Positions 33,857 through 41,800 of a DNA stretch of 64,000 nucleotides are shown here, one piece after another. This DNA is from Leptolyngbya ohadii IS1 (lineage in GTDB: Bacteria; Cyanobacteriota; Cyanobacteriia; Elainellales; Elainellaceae): assembly GCF_002215035.1 (NCBI RefSeq), contig NZ_NKFP01000006.1, forward strand, positions 2,199,080 through 2,263,079, given 5' to 3'. Within the stretch, counting starts at the first letter, position 1; each line of letters begins with the position of its first letter. The position numbers were made by a program, and so were the translations under genes. The notes beneath the pieces were generated by a model that searched no databases, was not told where the DNA came from, and saw only the letters and a list, made by a program, of their open reading frames with translations.

Positions 33857-35611
33857 ATGAACTGCAAACAGGACAGTGCAGTTTCGATTGGTGATGCGTT
33901 ATCGATCGGACAAATTGCTTTGGGTAAAAAATGTCAGGAAGGGCAGAATCAGCAAAAGGTTCGGTTCTCCAAACTCAGAAAGGGGAAGCGTTTCTGGCAG
34001 ATTGGCTTACTCAGCAGCATTACCTCTGTTCTGGCGGCTCTCCCGGCAATGGCGGCTCAGCAGGTGAGTATTTCCTATGGACCGCTGGAAATCTCTGTTC
34101 CGGTTGAAGCGCTAGAAACCTACGCACGAACGGGAGAAGTCGATCGCAGTTTACGGTTTTATACCCGCTTTATTCCCTCAGAGAATCGCGAACAGTTTCG
34201 TCAGGTTTTACGCGATCGCGTTCAGTTGAACGTCAACGAAATTTCTCAGGTTACGTATTCTTCGGTGGGGGAAACATCGCTTCAGCATTTGGGACAGGTG
34301 ATTCAAACAGAGTCGCGGCAGAATGGATTCTATGCGCTGCGATCGGCAGCCATTGCAGCCGCAGCAGATCCAGAGGGCTTGACCTTATTGAATCTTGTTA
34401 GACACTTTCCGTCCCAAACCATTCGGATTCGAGCCGATCGCGCCATGGAAGTGGCAGAGGAGTTTTCCCAGCTTTCTAAGCAGACCGATCGCATGACTGC
34501 TTTTCTTTCTCAACAAAACGCCGCCGATGCCGCAGCCCAACCCCTAGACTTCGATCGCCGCACAGACTTACAGCAGGTCGGGAATGTCAACTGGCAGAAG
34601 CAAACCCTGACCCTAAACGATCGATCGCGCGATCGCCAAATTGCGGTAGATCTGTATGTGCCGAGCGCCCAAACCCCAGCTCCAGTGATGATTATTTCCC
34701 ACGGGATTGCCGCTGATCGGGGCGATTTCTCGGAACTGGCGCAGCATCTTGTGTCCTATGGCTTCGCCGTAGCAGTGCTGGATCATCCGGGAAGCGATAC
34801 ACGACAGTTGCGAAACTGGTTAGGCGGATTAGTGGACGAAATGACTGCCTCGGATGAGTTTATCCATCGTCCCAAGGATGTCAGCTTTTTAATCGATCGA
34901 CTAGAGGAATTGAATCGATCGGGGGGTCTGAGCGATCGCTTGAAGCTGGATCAGGTTGGGGTGATTGGGCATTCGCTGGGAGGCTACACGGCTCTGGCGC
35001 TGGCAGGGGCAAACCTCAATTTCAATCTGCTGCAACAGCAGTGTCAGCCGGATTTAATTAATCTCAACAGCATCAATTTCTCCATGCTGCTTCAGTGCGA
35101 GGCACTGCATACGACTCAGCTTAATTCCTTGCAGCTCAAGGACGATCGCGTAAAAGCGGTAATTGCCGTAAATTCTGCCAGCAACAGCATTTTTGGACAG
35201 GCGGGACTTCAGAACATCAAAATTCCCGTGATGATGATTGGCGGCAGCGATGATCTGATCTCTCCCGTGCTGCTGGAGCAGGTTTGCCCGTTTACCTGGC
35301 TAACCATGCCCGACAAATATCTTGCCGTGATCAAAAAGGGCACCCACGTCTATAGCAGCCAGTCGAGTCGCGGTCTATTCCCCGGCGAAACGGAAAACCC
35401 GAATCCGGGACAGGCACAGCGCTATCTGGAGGCACTCAGTCTGGCATTTTCCAAAGTCTACGTCGCAGACCAGCCGGACTACCGGGATTACCTGAAAGCC
35501 TCCTATGCCAAGTCGATCAGCCGATCGCCCCTAGATCTGACAGTGACGAATGGGGCAAATACGCGATCGATCGAGCAGACGTTGGGAGGGAGTTGTTTGG
35601 GGGGGAGTTAG
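33857..35611 (+). CDS. secreted alpha/beta hydrolase with DUF1400 domain
   Basis: The 584-residue protein has a basic N-terminus, then a hydrophobic signal segment ending LAALPAMAA. A DUF1400 domain follows (VSISYGPLEISVPVEALETYARTGEV), seen in cyanobacterial exported hydrolases. The C-terminal hydrolase domain has nucleophile Ser373 in GHSLGG, an oxyanion-type HG motif (ISHGIAADRGDF), Asp in GGSDDLISP and His in KGTHVYSS, so the catalytic triad is complete. It resembles platelet-activating-factor acetylhydrolase/lipase-type enzymes. It lies just upstream of the polyketide synthase on the same strand but is separated by a palindromic element, so a shared pathway is only possible. Confidence 0.82.
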   Translation: MNCKQDSAVSIGDALSIGQIALGKKCQEGQNQQKVRFSKLRKGKRFWQIGLLSSITSVLAALPAMAAQQVSISYGPLEISVPVEALETYARTGEVDRSLRFYTRFIPSENREQFRQVLRDRVQLNVNEISQVTYSSVGETSLQHLGQVIQTESRQNGFYALRSAAIAAAADPEGLTLLNLVRHFPSQTIRIRADRAMEVAEEFSQLSKQTDRMTAFLSQQNAADAAAQPLDFDRRTDLQQVGNVNWQKQTLTLNDRSRDRQIAVDLYVPSAQTPAPVMIISHGIAADRGDFSELAQHLVSYGFAVAVLDHPGSDTRQLRNWLGGLVDEMTASDEFIHRPKDVSFLIDRLEELNRSGGLSDRLKLDQVGVIGHSLGGYTALALAGANLNFNLLQQQCQPDLINLNSINFSMLLQCEALHTTQLNSLQLKDDRVKAVIAVNSASNSIFGQAGLQNIKIPVMMIGGSDDLISPVLLEQVCPFTWLTMPDKYLAVIKKGTHVYSSQSSRGLFPGETENPNPGQAQRYLEALSLAFSKVYVADQPDYRDYLKASYAKSISRSPLDLTVTNGANTRSIEQTLGGSCLGGS

Positions 35612-35655
35612 TAGCGCGTTTTAAAATTGCGTCTGTGGGTGTTTTAAGTTTTGCA

Positions 35656-35766
35656 GCCCCCTAAATCCCCCAATCCTGGGGGACTTTGAAACCGTTAAAC
35701 TTTTGTCTGCAAAATGGGAGACCTACATTGGCTCGGTTCCCCGCAGAATTGGGGGGCTAGGGGGGC
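35656..35766 (+). repeat. two-armed palindromic element, copy 2 (111 bp)
   Basis: Same layout and orientation as copy 1: GCCCCCTAAATCCCCC, then GGGGGACTTTGAAA, a variable centre, GGCTCGGTTCCCCGCAG-AATTGGGG and CTAGGGGGGC. It occupies most of the 287-base gap before the polyketide synthase gene. Confidence 0.85.
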
Positions 35767-35898
35767 GGTTCGGATCATCGTGATCGCGACAGCCATAGAT
35801 TTTCTCCTGCCCAATTGCGCGATCGTTCCATTTCGGGTAAAGATTCATGGAACAGTTTGCATTAGACTTTTCTGAATCGGATCGATCACCTGTCACCT

Positions 35899-38800
35899 AT
35901 GCCCCTGGAACCTATTGCGATTATTGGACTCGGATGCCGCTATCCGGGCGCAAATCATCCCGCAGCCTTCTGGCAGCTCCTCCAGGCGGGAAAGGATGCC
36001 GTGACGGAAGTTCCGCCCGATCGCTGGGACATTCAGCAGTTCTATAGCCCCGATTTGCGCGAGCCAGGAAAAACGAATACCCGCTGGGGTGGGTTTCTGG
36101 AGGGAATCGATCGGTTTGACCCACAGTTTTTTGGCATTGCACCCCGTGAAGTTGCCAGTATGGACCCACAGCAGCGGCTTTTGCTGGAGGTGGCTTGGGA
36201 GGCGTTGGAAAATGGGGGACAGGTTCCAGAGAAACTGCGCGGCTCGGAAACGGGTGTGTTTATCGGCATCGGCACGCACGACTATTCGATTATGCTGTGG
36301 CAGCAGCCCGTCAATGATCCCTACGCCACGATGGGAACGGGGCACTGTATCGCGGCAAATCGGATTTCCTATCTGTTTGACTTCAAGGGTCCCAGTCTGG
36401 CGATCGATACTGCCTGTTCTTCGTCGCTGGTAGCGGTTCATCTTGCCTGTCAGAGCATCTGGACGGGGGAATCTTCGATGGCGCTGGCGGGTGGCGTGAA
36501 TGCGCTGATTTTGCCCACGGTGACGATCGGCTTCTCGAAGGGGGGCTTTATGTCGCCCAGCGGTCGCTGCCAGAGTTTTGATGCCGATGCGGATGGCTAT
36601 GTTCGCAGTGAAGGGGCGGGAGTTGTGGTGTTGAAGCCGCTGTCTCAGGCAATGGTCGATCGCGATCCCATCTATGCCGTCATTCGTGGAACGGCAGTGA
36701 ATCAGGATGGCTTCAGTCAGGGCATGGCGGCTCCCAATCCCAAAGCACAGGAGGCAGTGCTGCGATCGGCGTATCGTCGGGCAGGTGTTGACCCCTCCCA
36801 AGTGCAGTATGTGGAGGCACACGGCACAGGAACCAAGCTGGGCGATCCGATCGAGCTTCAGGCACTCAGCGCAGTGCTAACAGAAGGACGGGTTTTGAGT
36901 AAACCCTGTGCGATCGGCTCAGTGAAAAGCAATATCGGGCACACGGAAACCGCTGCCGGGGTTGCAGGCTTAATCAAAGTTGCTCTGATGATGAAGTACG
37001 GGCAAATTCCGCCGAGCCTTCATTTCAAAACGCCGAATCCGCAAATCCCCTTCGATCGAATTCCGCTGCGTGTCCAAACTGAACTCTCCGATTGGTCTAC
37101 TGATCTGCCGATGCTGGCAGGCGTAAATTCCTTTGGATTTGGCGGCACAAATGCCCATGTCGTCGTAGAAGCCGCTCCGCTTAGTTCAGGGATTTCCGAC
37201 GTTACCGAACTTCGAGCCGCCCCCCAACCCCCCACAAGTGGGGGACTTCCGAACCCTCAACATCCTGCCCTGCTGCAAAATTTTCCAGCATCAAATAATC
37301 TAGAGAACTTTCAAACCTCCTTTTCTACTCAAAGTCCCCCATTAATGGGAGATTTAGGGGGCTGCAAAACCTTCGCCTCTCAACCAGCTTCCCAAATCGG
37401 ATGCACCGCAGTCTCACAAAAAGATCGCTCTCTCCATCTCTTCACCCTCTCCGCCAAAACCGAGAAAGCATTACGAGCGTTATCCGATCGCTTTTCCCAA
37501 TTCATCACTAATCATTCACAAATTAATCTTTCTGACCTCTGCTACACCGTCAACGCTAGACGATCGCGCTTTTCTCACCGGCTGACCATTCTCACTGCAT
37601 CTCTGCCCCAACTTCAGCAGCAGTTAGCCGCATTTTCCAATCACCAGCAAATTGCCGGAGTTACGTACTCCACGGTTGGATCACCCGCACCGCTGGCATG
37701 GCTGTTTACGGGACAGGGTTCGCAGTATGCCGGAATGGGTCGCGAACTCTATGAGACGGAACCTGTGTTTCGAGAGACGATCGATCGCTGCAATGACCTG
37801 CTGAAAGGACAAATTGATCGTTCCCTGATTGATTTACTTTACGGTGAAGATGCCAATTCAATTAATCAAACCGCCTACACCCAGCCTGCAATTTTTGCGC
37901 TGGAATATGCTCTGGCTCAACTCTGGCTGTCCTGGGGCATTAAACCGGATGCCGTCATGGGTCACAGTGTTGGCGAGTATGTGGCGGCTTGTGTGGCGGG
38001 TGTGTTTAGCCTGGAGGACGGCTTAAAACTGATTGCAGCACGGGGTCGGCTGATGCAGGCGTTACCGCTCAATGGCGGCATGGTTTCTGTAGCGGCAGAT
38101 GAGTCCACTGTGCGATCGATCATGACATCTTTTGATCCACAAACTGTTTCGATCGCCGCAATCAACGGTTCTCAAAGCACAGTCATTTCTGGTGAACAGG
38201 AAACGATCGATTTAGTTGCGATCGAGTGTGAGCTTCAGGGCATCAAAACTACACGGCTCAAGGTTTCCCATGCGTTCCATTCCCCATTGATGGAGCCAAT
38301 GATCGCAGAGTTCCGCCAAATTGCCAGCACGATCGCGTTTACTCCTCCTCAAAAGGCGATCGTCTCGAACGTCACCGGAAATTTAATTGGCGATGAAATT
38401 GCTACGCCCGAATACTGGTGCAATCACATTCGCCAGCCTGTCCGATTTGCAGCAGGGTTAACGACCTTACATCAGCAAAACTACAGCACGTTTCTGGAAA
38501 TTGGGGCGAAGCCGATTCTCTGCGGCATGGGGCGAACCTGCTTACCCAGTGATTCCAAATGGCTTCCCAGCCTTGATCCGCGTCAGTCCGATTGGACAGT
38601 GCTGCTGCAAAGCTTAGGGGCGATCGATTCGATGGGAATTCCGGTGAAGTGGGCGGCATTCGATCGAGCAGAGGAAAGGCAGGTTTTACATTTACCGACC
38701 TATCCGTTTCAGCGGCAGCGATACTGGTGGGATGAGGCAATGCTGCCGGGGACGTATGAGGCTGTGCCGAGGTTAAAAGCGAATGCTGAGAGAGTGCTGG

Positions 38801-41800
38801 CTTCGGTGAAGGATTCTGAACGCTCCCTAAATCCCCCAAGTTTGGGGGACTTCCAAACCAGTGAAAGTAGTCGGCTCGGTTTCCCCCAGAATTGGGGGGC
38901 TAGGGGGGCGGATCATCCGCTACTCGGACAGTTCTTCTCTTCTAATTCATCTGAGAAACTATTCACAGCGTCGATCGCCTCATATCACCCAACCTATCTT
39001 CAAGATCATCAGATCGGCAATCAGATTATCTTTCCCGCAGCAGGCTATTTAGAAATTGCGCTGGCAGCCGCAAATGAGATAAATCCTGAAAATGAAATTT
39101 GTCTTGAGGCATTGACGATCGAACAACCCCTCATTCTTTCTGACTTTGAGACAACCGTTCAGACGATCGTATCTTCGGATGATTCGTTTCAGATTTGGAG
39201 TGGAGAGGACGATCGCAAACGTCATGCAACAGGCAAGATTCGATCGGTTGCAGAATTGAAACCGTCTGATCCATCAAAGATTTATCAGGAAATTCAGCAG
39301 GTTCAGCAGCGGGAAGGTTTGACAGCAGCGGGCTATTATCAACAGTTGCGCCAGCAGCACTTAAACTATGGGCGATCGTTTCAGGCAATTCAGCAGATTT
39401 GGCAGCAGGAACATACGGCATGGAGTGCAATCCAACTGCCCGAAGATCTTGATCCATCATCCTACTGTCTGCATCCGGTGATTTGGGATGGCTGTTTTCA
39501 GACGGTGGGAGCGATCGTCTCTTCGCAGCCACAGACTTACTTACCTGTGGGAATTGATCGTTTGATTGTGTTTGGGGCGATCGATCGAGTCCCTGAACGC
39601 CCCCTAAATTCCCCAAGTTTGGGGGACTTTGAAAAGTCCAGCGATTCTCCAGCACAAGGAGGAATTGAACGGCAAGATTCTTGGCTCGGTTCCCCCCAGA
39701 ATTGGGGGGCTAGGGGGGCGCAAATCTGGTGTCGTGCCGAACTTCAGTCCACCGATTTATCCCACGCTCAAACTAATCAACCGCGCATCCTCAAAGCTAA
39801 CCTCACCCTGTTTAATCCGATCGGTGAAACGATCGCCACGATCGAAGGATTAACCTTGCAAGCAGTGAGCGATGCAGCCCTGAATAAACTTTTGAATATC
39901 AGAGATAAATCTGATAAATCGCAAAAGTGGTTATATGAGTTAACCTGGCAACTACAGAATTATCACGCTAGTGAACAACCTCGCGCTGATAAAAGGCAGT
40001 GGGTTATTTTTGCAGACGATCGTGGAACAGGTGAAAATTTAGCCGCTCTTCTGAAAACTGAAGGGAATTCAGCGATATTAATTCGCACAGGGAAGAAATA
40101 TCAGCAGATTGATGCAGAGCAGTATGCGATCGATCCAACCCAACCTAATCAGCTACAGCAATTAATCAGCGAATTATCTACGGCAAATTCAGGGATTCCG
40201 CTTGGGGTTGTTCATCTATGGGGTTTGAATCGACCGACTCCTGAGCAGTCTAAATTAGACACCCAGATTTTAGGCTGCGGAACTGTGCTGAATCTGTTGC
40301 AGTCTGCCCTTCCTGCCGCTCGGTTATGGCTGATCACCCAAAATACGCAGGCGATCGATTCAACCCAACTAGAAATCGATCAGGCTTCGCTGTGGGGGCT
40401 GGCGCGTACTATCCGACTTGAACATCCAGAACTGAACTGTACCTGTGTTGACTTGGATAGTCAGATTACCGATGCAACGATCGCCCAACTGGTAAAAGAA
40501 CTGCGTCAGCCGGACGATGAGGATCAGATTGCCTATCGGCAGGGACAGCGTTATGTCGCGAGATTAAAATCCTTTGAACCGCAGCAAAAATCTGTGCCGT
40601 CCGTTCCTTTCCGGCTAGGAATTTCGGATTACGGCGTGCTGGATCATCTGGGTTTGACGCCATGCGATCGCCAGCCTCCCCAAAAGGGCGAAGTTGAAAT
40701 TCAGGTGACGGCATCGGGGGTTAACTTCCGCGACGTTTTGAATGCGCTGGGAATGCTGCAACCTGTTCTAGAAGAGATGGGTTTTGCAGAGGCGGGGGCG
40801 GTTCCCTTTGGCGGCGAATGTGCGGGTCGGGTCGTGGCGATCGGTTCCGGGGTGCGCGGTCTAAAAGTCGGCGATGAAGTGATTGCAGCGCAGGCGATCG
40901 GCAGCTTAGGGCAGTTTGTCACCGTCAAATCGCAGTTTGTGGTTCTGAAACCGAAACGGCTCACCTTTGCGGAAGCGGCGACTGTCCCTACTACGTTTCT
41001 CACGGCGGAGTACGGCTTGCGACATCTGGCAAAGCTGAAGCGGGGCGATCGCGTTCTCATCCATGCAGCGGCAGGGGGAGTGGGTCAGGCGGCAGTCCAG
41101 ATTGCTCAGCAGGCAGGGGCGATCGTCTACGCTACGGCAAGTCCGGGCAAGTGGGATTTTTTGCGATCGCTTCGTGCTGCCGCCCCAGGCGGATCGCTGG
41201 GCGTGAAGCACATCATGAATTCCCGCAGTCTTGATTTTGCTGACACGATCATGCAGCTTACCGACGGTCGAGGCGTGGATGTGGTGCTGAATAGCCTCAA
41301 TGGGGCGTTTATCGAAAAGAGTTTGTCCGTGCTGGCGATCGGCGGACGGTTTGTAGAAATAGGCAAAATCGGCATCTGGACGGCAGAGCAAATGCATGCG
41401 GCGCGATCGGATGTGTCCTATTACCCGTTCGATTTGCTGACCGTCGGACAGGAGAACCCGGCTGTCATTCGATCGATGCTGAAATCCTTGCTGCCAAAGT
41501 TCGAGTCTGGCAAGCTCAACCCGCTCCCGCACACGGTTTTCCCGATCGAGCAGGCGACAGATGCCTTTCGCTACATGGCGCAGGCAAAGCACATTGGCAA
41601 AGTCGTGATCACGCTGCCTCCCCTCCCTCCGGCACAGCCAATCGTCACCCCCAACGCAACCTATCTGATTACAGGCGGACTGGGCGCACTCGGTTTGAAG
41701 GTGGCACAGGGTTTAGTCGATCGCGGCGCAACCCATTTGATTCTCGTCGGACGCAAATCCCCCTCACCGGAGGTACAGCAGACGATCGCCCAAATGCAGT

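Noticed and set aside
35847-36047. 66-codon frame overlapping the PKS start, considered as an alternative PKS start or frameshift
   Set aside because: It is in a different frame, ends early, and the KS domain is complete from ATG 35899.
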